Positions 11,023-20,869 of a stretch of DNA of 64,000 nucleotides are shown here, in pieces. Position numbers and translations under genes: made by a program. Location of the stretch: positions 4,712,001 through 4,776,000 of the forward strand of contig OY969903.1 of NCBI GenBank assembly GCA_963704405.1. Direction: 5' to 3'. This DNA comes from MFD01213-c1 sp963704405. Its GTDB lineage: Bacteria > Planctomycetota > Phycisphaerae > Tepidisphaerales > Tepidisphaeraceae. The notes beneath the pieces are model-generated. The model was not told the origin of the DNA and ran no database searches. It saw nothing but the letters and a program-made list of their open reading frames with translations. Position 1 is the first letter of the stretch; each line of letters begins with the position of its first letter.

Positions 11023-12102
11023 GTGCCCCCAAACGCGGACCCATCCCCATCCCAGGATCTCATCGCCGATCCCGAGATCGAATCCGCAGACGAAGCCGAC
11101 ATCGCTCATTTCAATTTCACTGCCACCAAGACTCAAACCCAGCGGATCGACCAGTTTCTTACCGGCCGATTTTCCTACCTTTCGCGCAGCGCCGTCCAGC
11201 GATTGATCGATGAAGGCCTGGTCAAGGTCAACGGCAAAGTGACCAAGGCCAGCTACAAATTAAAGGACCGCGACACCGTCGAGATGGTCGCGCCCCCGGA
11301 GCCGATCAATGAGCTTGTCCCCGAAAACATCCCCCTCGACATCCTCTATGAAGACGAATATTTCCTCGCCTTGAACAAACAGGCCGATCTGATCGTCCAT
11401 CCCGCCCGCGGCAGGTGGACCGGCACCCTCGTCAATGGCCTGGTTTATTACGGCCAAAAATGGTCCACCCTCAATGGCGATTGGCGGCCCGGCATTCTCC
11501 ATCGGCTCGACCGCAATACCACCGGCGTCATGCTCGTCGCTAAAAGCGATGAGGCCCATTGGCGGCTCGCCCGGCAATTTGAAAATCGCACCATCCAGAA
11601 GACCTATGTCGCCGTAATCCATGGCGTGCCTGAATTGTTGTCCGATGTGATCGACATGCCCATCGGTAAAGATAAATACGTCCGCGAGAAACAGGCCGTC
11701 CGAAAGGAAGAAAACGGCGGCCGCTCCGCCATCACGCGCTATGTGATCGAAGAAATCTTCGAACGCCACGCCGACGCCACCTTACACCCGAGCCCGTTCG
11801 CCAACGATCGCAAGCTTCCGGTGCCCCCCGAGAAGTTCGTCTTTGCCCGCCTGACACCCAAAACCGGTCGCACACACCAGTTACGCGTGCATATGGCGGC
11901 GATTGGACACCCAATGGTTGGTGATACGATGTATGGCGGGCGTATCTTCGAAACCCGTGATTTCCGCTTTGAACGCCAAGCCCTGCACGCCGCCGAAATC
12001 ACGTTTGTGCATCCTGTAACGCTGAAAACGATGACGCTATCCGCCCCGCTCCCCCCGGACATCCGTCGGTTGATTGAGATTTTAAGATTAAAAGCGGTAT
12101 AA
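11023..12102 (+). CDS. RluA/RluD-family RNA pseudouridine synthase
   Basis: Isomerises uridine to pseudouridine in rRNA or tRNA. An S4 RNA-binding domain occupies about residues 38-90 (RIDQFLTGRFSYLSRSAVQRLI), followed by the RluA catalytic domain with HRLDRNTTGVMLVAK, in which Asp163 is the catalytic residue, and the C-terminal KTGRTHQLRVHMAAIGHPMVGD. The layout with S4 is that of RluD/RluC/YlyB. The GTG at 11023 gives an acidic N-terminal extension of about 30 residues; an internal start is possible. The start region lies 108 bp from the divergent dus gene, so the two RNA-modification genes probably share a promoter region. Confidence 0.9.
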   Translation: MPPNADPSPSQDLIADPEIESADEADIAHFNFTATKTQTQRIDQFLTGRFSYLSRSAVQRLIDEGLVKVNGKVTKASYKLKDRDTVEMVAPPEPINELVPENIPLDILYEDEYFLALNKQADLIVHPARGRWTGTLVNGLVYYGQKWSTLNGDWRPGILHRLDRNTTGVMLVAKSDEAHWRLARQFENRTIQKTYVAVIHGVPELLSDVIDMPIGKDKYVREKQAVRKEENGGRSAITRYVIEEIFERHADATLHPSPFANDRKLPVPPEKFVFARLTPKTGRTHQLRVHMAAIGHPMVGDTMYGGRIFETRDFRFERQALHAAEITFVHPVTLKTMTLSAPLPPDIRRLIEILRLKAV

Positions 12103-12210
12103 ACCGGGCTAGTCAGCCGTATAATATTCTGTGTCCTGAAGCGTTTTTATTCTGCCTGCCGCGCCGAATCGTCGCCGCGACAGCTTCGCCGCCGTTGCTT
12201 TGAGGTTGCT

Positions 12211-12561
12211 ATGCATATTCCGTTTTTGGATCAATGGTTTGTCCTGGCGTTTATTGGCCTGCTGCTGTTCGGCAAGAGATTGCCGGAAGTAGGCCGCAGC
12301 ATCGGCAAAGGCATCGTCGAGTTTAAAAAAGGCCTGCAGGGCATCGAAGAAGACTACAGTCAGGCCGGCGTTACCCCCCCGCCAGCCCCTGCGCGGCCTG
12401 TAATTAGCCATCAACCTCAGACCAGCTATAAGTTTGATCCCGAGACCGGCCAACCGATCCAGCCTGCGGTTGCTGTACCTCCCGGCGCCAAGTTTGATCC
12501 GTATACCGGCAAGCCGCTCAATAATGAAACGGTCTCTGCCGGGTCGCAAACGTCTGTATAA
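12211..12561 (+). CDS. tatA: TatA/E-like twin-arginine translocase subunit
   Basis: One N-terminal hydrophobic helix (about residues 9-21), the hinge FGKRLPEVGRSIGKG and an amphipathic helix (IVEFKKGLQGI) make up the TatA/TatB fold, which forms the pore for folded proteins. The C-terminal tail is odd: two copies of a short motif of the type FDPxTGxPI (FDPETGQPI and FDPYTGKPL) joined by a Pro/Ala/Val linker. A GAGG site precedes the ATG. tatC is not adjacent. TatA is preferred over TatB from the FGKRLPE hinge. Confidence 0.85.
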   Translation: MHIPFLDQWFVLAFIGLLLFGKRLPEVGRSIGKGIVEFKKGLQGIEEDYSQAGVTPPPAPARPVISHQPQTSYKFDPETGQPIQPAVAVPPGAKFDPYTGKPLNNETVSAGSQTSV

Positions 12562-12682
12562 GTCCCGTGTCTGTCATCGTGGCGTCACGACCGGTGGCGT
12601 AGCCTATTCAGGTTGGAAAATTCACACGAGGGGCATTTTATCCCGCGAGAACCCTGGCTCGCGGTAAAAAGGCAGGCCGACC

Positions 12683-13462
12683 ATGCTTTCCAAATTTGCC
12701 GCCGTCGCATCCGCTGCCGTGATCTCCGCAACTCTTCTCTCTGCCCCGGCGGTTCACGCGGAAACGCCTGCTGCACATAAAGCAGACAGCCCGAACACCG
12801 TGACGCGCCGCTCGCTGGATCGCCCCTTGCCCGAGCTGCGCCTGAATGCTTCATCGCTGAGCGACGTCATCGACTTCATCGGCGATACCACTGGCGCGAA
12901 CATCGTTGTCGACTGGAAAGCGCTGGACGCCGCCAAGGTCGCCAAAGACACCCCGATCACACTTCGGCTCAGTTCCTCCGTCCCGCTTCGCAAGGCCCTG
13001 GACTTGATCCTCCAGCAAGCCGGCGGCGCAGGCGTGCTGACCTACTACGTCGATGAAGGCGTCATCCAGATCACGTCAAAGGAACAGGCCGACAAGGAAC
13101 TCATCACTCGGCTGTATGGCATTCAGGACCTTCTTTTCGAAGCTCCCGACTACACCAACGCCCCCAGCCTTGATATCACCAATCAAGGAAACGGAGGCGG
13201 TGGCGGTGGGGGTGGCCGAGGAGGAGGGGGTGGCGGCGGTGGCAATCAAAACCTGTTCACCAACTCCGGCGGCTCATCCAACGCTACCAACACCCCCAAA
13301 ACCCGCGAAGAAAAAGCCCAGGAAATCATCAAGCTGATCACCGACACCGTTCGCCCGGAAATTTGGCAGGTCAACGGCGGAACAGCCACCATCAGCTACA
13401 TCCGCGGCAACCTCGTCGTCACCGCTCCGCGTTCAGTTCACGAACAACTCTCTTCGCAATGA
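12683..13462 (+). CDS. Exported STN (secretin/TonB N-terminal)-domain protein
   Basis: A signal peptide (about residues 1-27, cleavage near VHA-ETP) is followed by a domain like the secretin and TonB short N-terminal domain: LPELRLNASSLSDVIDFIGDTTGANIVVDWKAL and LRKALDLILQQAGG...YYVDEGVIQITS. Then comes a long Gly-rich run (about residues 172-191), and the end (ISYIRGNLVVTAPRSVHEQL) resembles a secretin N-type domain. No secretin barrel is present, so this is a stand-alone periplasmic protein as often seen in planctomycetes. The pentad of the tatA gene ends 121 bp upstream. The partner is unknown. Confidence 0.75.
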   Translation: MLSKFAAVASAAVISATLLSAPAVHAETPAAHKADSPNTVTRRSLDRPLPELRLNASSLSDVIDFIGDTTGANIVVDWKALDAAKVAKDTPITLRLSSSVPLRKALDLILQQAGGAGVLTYYVDEGVIQITSKEQADKELITRLYGIQDLLFEAPDYTNAPSLDITNQGNGGGGGGGGRGGGGGGGGNQNLFTNSGGSSNATNTPKTREEKAQEIIKLITDTVRPEIWQVNGGTATISYIRGNLVVTAPRSVHEQLSSQ

Positions 13463-13496
13463 GCCGCAAATCGCTTTGCGGCTGCATCAGTTCAAC

Positions 13497-14886
13497 TTAA
13501 AGGCCCCCGCCTTCTGCCGCGCCAATGGTTTCGGTCAGTGCCTTTTCGTATGCCGCTTTGGTCAACTCTTCCACGTGCCCGTCTACAAAGCCCGTTGCGA
13601 CCATCTTGGTCTTGTCGTCGACAACTTCATGCACCACGATTGTTTTGCTCGGATTATGCTGAATCGCATCAGCGCGTAGGCTTGATGTATTCGTATCCGA
13701 CATCCAGATCAGGCCGGCGCGGATCCTTCAGCGTTGCCGCGTTAAGCATGCCCTTGGACGCTGTCACCAGCGACTTCAAATCGTCGGGCCATGCGCCTTT
13801 GTTGAGCTTTGAATACCGATTGCACGCCATCATGATCTGGCGAATATTGTTCTGTGACATAAACATCTTCATCTGCTTGCGGGATGACGACAGCACCGAA
13901 GCAAACATCGGCAGCCGCATATCAAGCGACGCCGCATCCAGCGCAATCTTCACCTGCGTCCCGTCCACGGTCGGCGTGATCCCCGCGACCATCAGCCCCC
14001 ACGTCGGCGAATCCTGCGCCGCCGGCATGATGGTCAAAAACCGAATCGCCGACGCCAGCGAGTTTTGATCGGTCTTGGCTGTCGCCTCGTCCTTGCACTG
14101 CGCCACGGCCAGCGCCGAAATGGCCGGCGATTGCTGCCCGCAAATCGTGATCCATTGGATGCCTCGCGTCAGATTGGTCACCGGGCCGCCACCCAGGAAT
14201 GGTGGAAGCGTTTTGCCCGCCCCTTTTTCAATCTGTGTCCGAGCCACATCAGTGGGAACAATCAACATGCAGGCCGGCGCGTCCCCCGCGGCGGCAATGG
14301 CGTCGGTCACCTCGGGCCGATTGGTCGCATTTCCCTTGGTGATGCGGTCGATCCGCGTACGCGTTCCCATAACGACGGCGTTGCCCACAACCTCCGCCTG
14401 CTGAATATATTGCCGCATCTGCGGATTATTTTCCCACATCTTCGCGTTGCTCGTATCACCGTCCGCCTTGCCGGAAGCTATAAGCCCCTGAATGGCCCTG
14501 GCATTCGCGCCCGGTTCCAGCAGAACGATCTGCACCGTGTCCTGGCCGTTCGCAGTAAACACGAAATATTGAAACACATGCCGCCCGCCGGTTTTGATCA
14601 TGTCGGCAACCCAGGTCTCGCTGGTCTTCATCCCATCGTCCAACGTCTGTAATGCATCCTTCAAATCATCGGGCGGCAAGCTCGCGGTCGCCATTCGCTC
14701 TGAAAGGTGGGTATGCAGCGCTTTCATGTCCACGCGCGCCAAATCCACATGCGTCAATGCGCACGTGTCACCCCGGAGATATGGCTTCACCATTTCCGTC
14801 AGCGCCGCAGGATCGATCGCATCGACGGCCCGCGCCGGCTGCGCTGCCATCTGCATTCCCATTGCCAGCACCAGGACCGCCGCCAT
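13497..14886 (-). CDS. Exported protein with H-X9-DG-type C-terminus, one frame break
   Basis: A secreted protein of about 460 residues. ATG at 14886 gives a signal peptide (MAAVLVLAMGMQMAAQPARAVDA); longer in-frame starts exist up to 14961. The middle has no family I know. The region around residues 320-370 (NNIRQIMMACNRYSKLNKGAWPDDLKSLV) is the pattern of planctomycete pseudopilin-like proteins. After a frame change near 13680 the last part has KTIVVHEVVDDKTKMVATGFVDGHVEEL, which matches the H-x-x-DG tail of that group. The net shift means one extra or two missing bases. It converges with the STN gene at 35 bp. Confidence 0.65.
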
Positions 14887-15297
14887 CTTCGTCCAATATT
14901 GATTTCGCACACCGATCTCCAGGAAATAGATGTAATTGCCCGCAATCCAAACATCAGCCAATAAATGTACAGACTAATCGCGGCAGGTGGAGAATTTTCC
15001 CACCTGCTGCCTTCATCATCCATGCCCTCCTGGTCCCTTCTCCCGGTAAATGCGGAAGAAGGGGCAGAGCCACATGGATTTGCCCCGCCGCAGCCTGTGC
15101 CTCGTCCCTATTACGCCCGAAAAAAGTCGGATATTTTTGGATACAGCCGGAATTGTCCCGCCAAGCCGAAAATTTTGCGTCCGACAGACTCCCTCCGGCT
15201 TAGAGTTGCGCAGGTGGCCAGCCTGCCTTGCGAGTGTTCTCTTTCCCCATATTCAACTGCCCCGAACCACACCAGCCATCGCGCTGCCCGCACTTCT
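14887..15297. other. Intergenic region, no gene seen
   Basis: No convincing coding sequence. A hairpin with an 8-bp stem (GCAGGTGG at 14983-14990 with CCACCTGC at 15000-15007) is present; it is not followed by a T run on either strand. The part next to 15297 lies just beyond the stop of PBP2. Confidence 0.4.
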
Positions 15298-17725
15298 TCA
15301 TCGCGCCGCCGCCATCGGGAGCGTCGGCGGATGCGGATGCAAATACCCATGCTTTTCGCAGGCATCGAGCAGATTATTCACCACCGGCCCTGCCACACCC
15401 CCGCCTCCGCCCGCCCCGCCGTATTCGATCAACACGCAGAATGCGACCTCCGGATCTTCCGCCGCGCAAACCCCATGAACCACGCGTGCACGACATTTTT
15501 TCCATCGTCATCGGTGGACCGATACCACTCCGTCCCCGTCACCGGATGCGCATCATTCGCCGGCGGGAGCGGCTCACGAACCTTATTCCCCGCCTGGTCA
15601 TACAACGTCTGCCAGATACGGGCTGCTTGCGCCGTGCCTGTTTTCCCCGCCACCAGCATGTCCGATCGCCTGGCCGCGCCGCCGGTCCCGGCATCGCCGT
15701 TCACCACCGCGATCATCCCGATCTTCGCCTGCCGCAGCCCTTCCGCATCAAGGTGCAGATCGACCTGGTCCGGCGGTGCGTCCGCTGCCCGCGGATGCAC
15801 CGCATCCAGCCGGGCCTGCGTCTCGGCCGTCAGCAACCGAGGCCGCATCCAAACACCATTGCGCGCGATCGTCGCCGCCTCATTCGCGATCTGCAGCGGC
15901 GTCGCCCAGACCTGTCCCTGTCCGATGCCGCCAAAGCAATTGGTCATCCGGGCAAAAATCGGATCGATCGCCCGCTGCCCCGGCCGCAGCCCGCGGCGCT
16001 CGGCGATGCCGATCCCCGTTGGCCGGCCAAACCCGAACTTGTCATACCACGCCCCCAGGTTCACCGGCCCAAGCCGGTCGGCGACCGTTTCAAAAAACAC
16101 ATTGCAGCTCCGCTCGATCGCATCGGAATAAGTCAGCCAACCGTCCGGATTCCCATCATGTCCGCGGTGCGGCACCGGAATCGGATGATGCGCCACCGAC
16201 GTCACCGGATGCGGCCAATTCTTCGTCAGCTCCGCCAGTCCCGCCGCCGTATATTCACTGGCCATCCAGCAGCGGCCGATCGGTTCGCGGATCTTCTTTC
16301 CGCCGCTGTCGAGAATCAGATACCCCGTGCATTCAATCCCCGTCATCGGTTCAATCACGCCTTGCGTGATCGCCGCCAGCCCCACCATCGGTTTTACCGT
16401 AGAACCCGGCTCAAATTCGTCGCTCGTCGCGCGATTCACCAGCGGGTTATTCAGCTTGTCTGCCACCAGTGTTGCGTAATGATCGTCCAGATCATTCAGA
16501 TCAAAATCCGGATTCGACGCCAGCGCCCTCACTTCGCTGGTCTTCACATCAATCACGACCGCGGCGGCGTGCATGTCCATCCCCGGTTCCTTCGTGATGA
16601 AATCATCCCCTCGCTTTTGCCGTACGTGCTTGAGCATTTCCTGCACTTCGCCCTGCAGATCAGCGTCGATCGTCAGCGAAACATCCTGCCCGGGCACAAA
16701 TTCCTGCTGCTCGACAATCACATCATCGCCCAACCGCCGCTCGATCTTTCCCCGCGCCCGCGCAGCAGCGGTTCAGCCAGCGCCTCCACTCCCTCGCGGC
16801 CGATCTCATCGTTTGGCTCATACGCCCGCGTCTCATCGAGCTTGTCCACCTTTGCCTGCTCGATATCTTTTGCCGTCACCCGCGACAACCGGCCCAGCAG
16901 ATGACACGCCACCTGTTTCTGCGGATACAACCGATGCGTGCTCGGCCGCAGAACCAGGCCCGGAAACCGGTCTGTCCCCTTCCCCAGCGTATTGATCGCC
17001 TCGGCGTCCAGCGCATGCAAAATCACATGTGCATCTTTCTGATCCGCTACCGTGACCGCAAAATTATCGATATCCGGCCCGTCATTCGTTTCGCCCGTCA
17101 GCCACTTCGCCCATTGCGGCGCCTCCGATTGTTTCGTTTTATTGATCTGGAATGCGCGATACCAAACCCACCTCCGGCGCATCTCAACCCGCTGAATGAT
17201 CCCATGGCGAATCTCCTCAATCGCCAGCCGCCGATCGATCGATGGGTCGTCGTCCGTCGGTTGATAAAACGTCGCCAGCTTTGCCCACATCGCTTCAATA
17301 TCCGCCTGCACCCTGCGCTCTTCCAGGTCGCGCAGCGTCCGCTGCTCGTCCGATGACATCTTGCGGAACGCAGTCCCCAGTTGGTCCCGCAGCCGCGTCC
17401 GGACGATGTCGGCGATCCATTTGGTTCGATCGAGATACTGCGGATCGTTCGCCCGTTCCGGGCTCGGTGGATCCATGATCGCCCGGTAATCCACGCAGGC
17501 ATCCGTGCATGGCACATCCACCGCCAGCACTTTCCCGCCCGGCCCATGCACGTCAAAAATGCGCCCGCGCGTCGTCTCAGTCGTTTGGGTTGTCTGTAGC
17601 AATCCCGACGCCCGCTCTGTCCAATAGGCATGCCCGAAAACCTGCACCTGCACCGCGCGCACCATCAGCACGATCGTGAAAATCAGCAGCAGCAGCAGAA
17701 AATATTTCAACCGCCGTTCAAACAT
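15298..17725 (-). CDS. mrdA: Penicillin-binding protein 2 (class B PBP), two frame breaks
   Basis: Transpeptidase cross-linking peptidoglycan during lateral wall growth. It has a short cytoplasmic tail, one membrane helix (YFLLLLLIFTIVLMVRAVQVQVF), a pedestal domain and a C-terminal transpeptidase domain. The three penicillin-binding motifs are intact: STVK in FEPGSTVKPMVG, SCN in ERSCNVFF, and KTGT in VAGKTGTAQ. The frame changes near 16725 and again near 15485; the tail then reads AEDPEVAFCVLIEYGG to the stop. Both changes fit a single missing base. ATG at 17725 is preceded by AAGGA and sits one base after the stop of mreD. The pedestal region is longer than in Escherichia coli PBP2. No rodA follows. 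Confidence 0.85.
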
Positions 17726-17726
17726 C

Positions 17727-18270
17727 TCACCAATCCTTCCCACGCCGGCGGTTGCTGGATTGAAACGCAAACGTCCGCTGCATCCGCTGCAAAATCCCGA
17801 TCACGATCGGCGCCAGAAGCGACGTATAAATCACACAGACCGCCAGCACCCGCGGCGACTGCCGCACCGCATGAATCACCATGCCCCCTTCATTCCGCCG
17901 GCCCCAGCGGATGAATCCACCCCTGAAGCAACACCAGAAACGCCGTGATCATTCCCCCCACCAGCGTCATAAAGAGCTGCGTCAGTGGATGCTCGCGATA
18001 AGCCAACTGCCCCACCGCCGACACGAGCATCGCCACCAGCCCGTACGAAAACGCATACAATCCCATCGGCTGCACCGTCACCAGGTCCTGCATCGCCCCC
18101 AGCAAAAAACTCCCCAGCATTGCCTCGTCACGCGGCGCATTGAGCGAAATAAAAATCACCGCCAGCAAAACCAGGTTCGGCCCCGCTCCCCGATACTGCA
18201 CATGCGCACCCAACCCAATCTGGAATCCCAGTATCACGTAAGCGAGGATGAAATAGGCAAGCCAGCGCAT
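17727..18270 (-). CDS. mreD: Rod shape-determining protein MreD-like, one frame break
   Basis: A small integral membrane protein with five or six helices (MRWLAYFILAYVILGFQ onward), between mreC and PBP2, the usual place of mreD. The first 127 codons run to an early stop at 17890; reading on in another frame gives GGMVIHAVRQSPRVLAVCVIYTSLLAPIVIG and a stop at 17727, which adds the missing last helix. The change lies among G runs near 17895 and corresponds to one extra or two missing bases. ATG at 18270 is chosen because the upstream in-frame extension lies in the inverted repeat. MreD sequences are poorly conserved, so the call rests on topology and position. Confidence 0.75.
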
Positions 18271-18273
18271 TTT

Positions 18274-18382
18274 GTCCGTAGTCAGTGGTCCGTTGTCCGT
18301 TGCCAAATTTTCAGAGTGTCCGCCAAACCAAAACGCTCCGTGACAAACAATGACCACGGACAACGGACCACTGACAACGGAC
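18274..18382. repeat. 27-bp inverted repeat between mreC and mreD
   Basis: The left arm starts at 18274 (GTCCGTAGTCAGTGGTCCG...) and the right arm ends at 18382 (...CGGACCACTGACAACGGAC). The arms pair over 26 of 27 bp around a loop of about 50 bp. It fills almost the whole gap between mreC and mreD. The sequence type, tandem permutations of GTCCGTTG and GTCAGTGG, is that of dispersed intergenic repeats. It would form a strong hairpin in the operon mRNA. Confidence 0.85.
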
Positions 18383-18386
18383 TTCC

Positions 18387-19259
18387 CTAATTCTTCACCA
18401 TCACCATAACTTCCTTCAAACGCATCAAATTGCTGATTGGTTCAATCCGAATATCCGCAAACAGCGGCGCATTTTGCTGTGGATGCACCGCCGTCACGCG
18501 GCCAACCCAATACCCCTGAAGGTTTGGCGGCCACTCCCGGTCATCCAGCACCACCAGATCATTCACGCCGATCCCCAGGTCCTTCACCTGCTCCATCGAA
18601 ATCATGTTTCGTATCGCCATCGCCCCATGCCCCATCCCCTGCACGAGCGGCTGCAGATGCTCCACCCATTCCAGCTTCTGGTGCCCGTCGGCATCCGTCT
18701 TGTACTGCCCGATCCGCCCCGTCACCTTAAACGCCGGATCAGTGATCAACTGCACCTGCGCCCCGCCCAATCCTGCCGCCGTGATCTTCCCTACAAGCCC
18801 GCCGGAAAACAGCACCGGCATTTCATTTTTGAATCCGCTGAATCCCGATTGGCTCAGCAGCAGCGATTCGCGAAACCCCGAGCTATCCGCCCCCGTCACC
18901 GCCGCCGGTTTGCAGAGCGGCCGAACATCCCCCACCATCTTCCGATCCTCATTCAACTGATTCAACTGATCGAACTTCATCTGCAAGTTCGACATCTCCA
19001 GCCACAGCCGCGCGTTCTCTTCCAGCACAGTCTGCGGCGTCCGAGCAACCTGCGGCGAAACCACATCCATGGGCGTCGACGGATAGACCCGCCGATAGAT
19101 AATTCCCGCAACCCCCCGCACCGGCCGCGACACTAAGGAGAACAAACCCTCCAATTCCCCCCGCGCCGGATTCACAAGCCGCGGCGGCATCACGAACGCG
19201 CTCACCAGGCTCACAAACATGAGCAGCGCGAAAACATGATTAAATCGCAAGTTAGACAT
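18387..19259 (-). CDS. mreC: Rod shape-determining protein MreC
   Basis: A periplasmic scaffold protein with one N-terminal membrane helix (HVFALLMFVSLVSAFVMPP), a coiled coil (LEENARLWLEMSNLQMKFDQLNQLNEDRK) and the beta domain with NEMPVLFSGGLVGKITAAGLGGAQVQLITDPAFKV, a typical MreC segment. Length, 290 residues, is normal. ATG at 19259 is chosen since the helix starts at once after it. It follows mreB by 146 bp on the same strand and precedes mreD, and so belongs to the elongasome operon. Confidence 0.9.
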   Translation of the reverse strand: MSNLRFNHVFALLMFVSLVSAFVMPPRLVNPARGELEGLFSLVSRPVRGVAGIIYRRVYPSTPMDVVSPQVARTPQTVLEENARLWLEMSNLQMKFDQLNQLNEDRKMVGDVRPLCKPAAVTGADSSGFRESLLLSQSGFSGFKNEMPVLFSGGLVGKITAAGLGGAQVQLITDPAFKVTGRIGQYKTDADGHQKLEWVEHLQPLVQGMGHGAMAIRNMISMEQVKDLGIGVNDLVVLDDREWPPNLQGYWVGRVTAVHPQQNAPLFADIRIEPISNLMRLKEVMVMVKN

Positions 19260-19405
19260 CCGTGTCTGCCATAGCACGGGACTTTGGCGAGCTCCCTTCG
19301 GGTCTGACTTCGGCGAGCTCAGTCGAGCCGAGCCTCAGGGTCGAAGACAGTCAAGCTGCGTCTCGCCTGTATCAAGAACTGCTCGCCACAGGCGCGATAC
19401 CCGGA

Positions 19406-20461
19406 CTACAACTCATCTTCGTCACTTTCCATCGTGTCTTTCCAAAGCTCCAGGTTTTCCAGGTAGACGCTGGTACCACGAGCCACGCACGTCAGCGGAT
19501 CCTCGGCGAGTTTCACATCCAACCCCGTTGCATTACTGATGACTGTCGTCAATCCCCGGAGCAGCGACGAGCCTCCCGCCATCGTGATACCGTTATCCAC
19601 CAGATCCGCCGCCAGTTCAGGCTCGGCCAGTTCCAGCGTTCGCGTCACTGCTTCAATAATCTGCGTTACCGGCTCCTGCAGCGCCTCGCGAATTTCCTGA
19701 GAGGTGATCGTCGTTTTCCGCGGCAGACCGCTGATCATGTCGCGGCCGCGGCATTCCATCGAAGGCTCATCCTCCGACGCCGGAGCCGCCGACCCGATCT
19801 CAATCTTGATTCGCTCGGCCATCTGCTCCCCGATCGCCATGTTGTACGTGCGCTTCATGTGATTGACGATCGCCTCGTCAAAATCATCGCCCGCCACGCG
19901 GACCGATTCGCTGACCGAAATATCCGCCAGCGAGATGATGGCGACTTCCGTGGTGCCTCCGCCAATATCTACGATCATGCTCGCCGTCGGTTCCGTCACG
20001 GGCAATCCCGCACCGATGGCGGCGGCCATCGGTTCTTCCACCAGGAACACCCGCCGCGCTCCAGCGCGCTCAGCGCTTTCCAGCACGGCCCGCTTTTCAA
20101 CGGCCGTAATGCCCGATGGGATTGCGATGACAACGCGTGGATGGATAAAGTGCGCCCGCCCCTGAGCTCGCCGGATAAAATAACGGAGCATCGCTTCAGT
20201 GATTTCAAAATCGCTGATGACCCCGTCCTTCAGCGGCCGGATCGCGGAGATCGAACCAGGGGTCTTCCCGAGCATTTCCTTGGCCACCAGTCCCACCGCC
20301 TGGCCGTTCTGCAATACGCGATTGGTCCCCTTCTTCACGGCGACCACGCTCGGCTCGTTGAGTACGATTCCTTCGCCTTTGATGCAAACCAGCGTGTTGC
20401 ATGTGCCCAGGTCGATGCCCATATCGACGCTGAACATGCCCAGGAACGAATCGAAGATCAC
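19406..20461 (-). CDS. mreB: Rod shape-determining protein MreB (actin-like)
   Basis: Cytoskeletal ATPase that organises lateral wall synthesis. It has the actin-fold ATP-binding motifs: phosphate 1 MGIDLGTCNTLV, phosphate 2 IVDIGGGTTEVAI and the adenosine motif NGITMAGGSSLLRGL. At 351 residues it is of normal length. The start ATG at 20461 has a strong AGGAG site. It is the first gene of the unit mreB-mreC-mreD-PBP2. Residues 214-245 (GSAAPASEDEPSMECRGRD) are somewhat acidic but typical. Confidence 0.97.
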   Translation of the reverse strand: MIFDSFLGMFSVDMGIDLGTCNTLVCIKGEGIVLNEPSVVAVKKGTNRVLQNGQAVGLVAKEMLGKTPGSISAIRPLKDGVISDFEITEAMLRYFIRRAQGRAHFIHPRVVIAIPSGITAVEKRAVLESAERAGARRVFLVEEPMAAAIGAGLPVTEPTASMIVDIGGGTTEVAIISLADISVSESVRVAGDDFDEAIVNHMKRTYNMAIGEQMAERIKIEIGSAAPASEDEPSMECRGRDMISGLPRKTTITSQEIREALQEPVTQIIEAVTRTLELAEPELAADLVDNGITMAGGSSLLRGLTTVISNATGLDVKLAEDPLTCVARGTSVYLENLELWKDTMESDEDEL

Positions 20462-20869
20462 AAGAACTCCTTATCGATTGGAGACGGGAAAAATTTGGCG
20501 TGCGCCGCGGGCCGCGGGGCTCCGCCCACGACTCGCAACGGTTCGCTGTCGACGCCCGCGAATCAATTCGCAGGTCATTCCGATCACGCCCGCTCCATCG
20601 GGTCCGGACCTTTCCCGTTTTCAGCCGGAGAACCGCCTTTTTTCATCGCGATTCCCCAGGTCCCATAACAGCAGCCCGGCGAACGATAAGGTAACGGAGC
20701 CACCACCAACCTGCAAATCCGCCGCGATTACAAATACGCGGCTTCTTTAACTTTCGCCATAAATCCCTCCCGCCAAATATGGCTCGTGAATCGCCGCAGG
20801 ATTTCAGGCTTCCCGACGCAATTCATTGCTTTACATCACAATCCTCAGGATTTATAAGCGCCCCAGCCC
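20462..20869. other. Divergent promoter region of mreB and modA
   Basis: This 408-bp gap separates the mre operon from modA. The only element I can point to is the mreB ribosome-binding site just right of 20462. No hairpin with a T run, no riboswitch fold and no ORF of note was seen. A CG-rich palindromic run lies at about 20500-20530. Confidence 0.4.

Noticed and set aside
12683..13462. Secretin of a type II secretion or type IV pilus system
   Set aside because: Only the short N-terminal STN-like domain and a Gly-rich linker are present; there is no barrel domain in 259 residues.
15298..17725. Two separate, functional genes for a split PBP2
   Set aside because: The transpeptidase domain lacks its own start and anchor, and the two frame breaks fall inside a continuous homologous protein.
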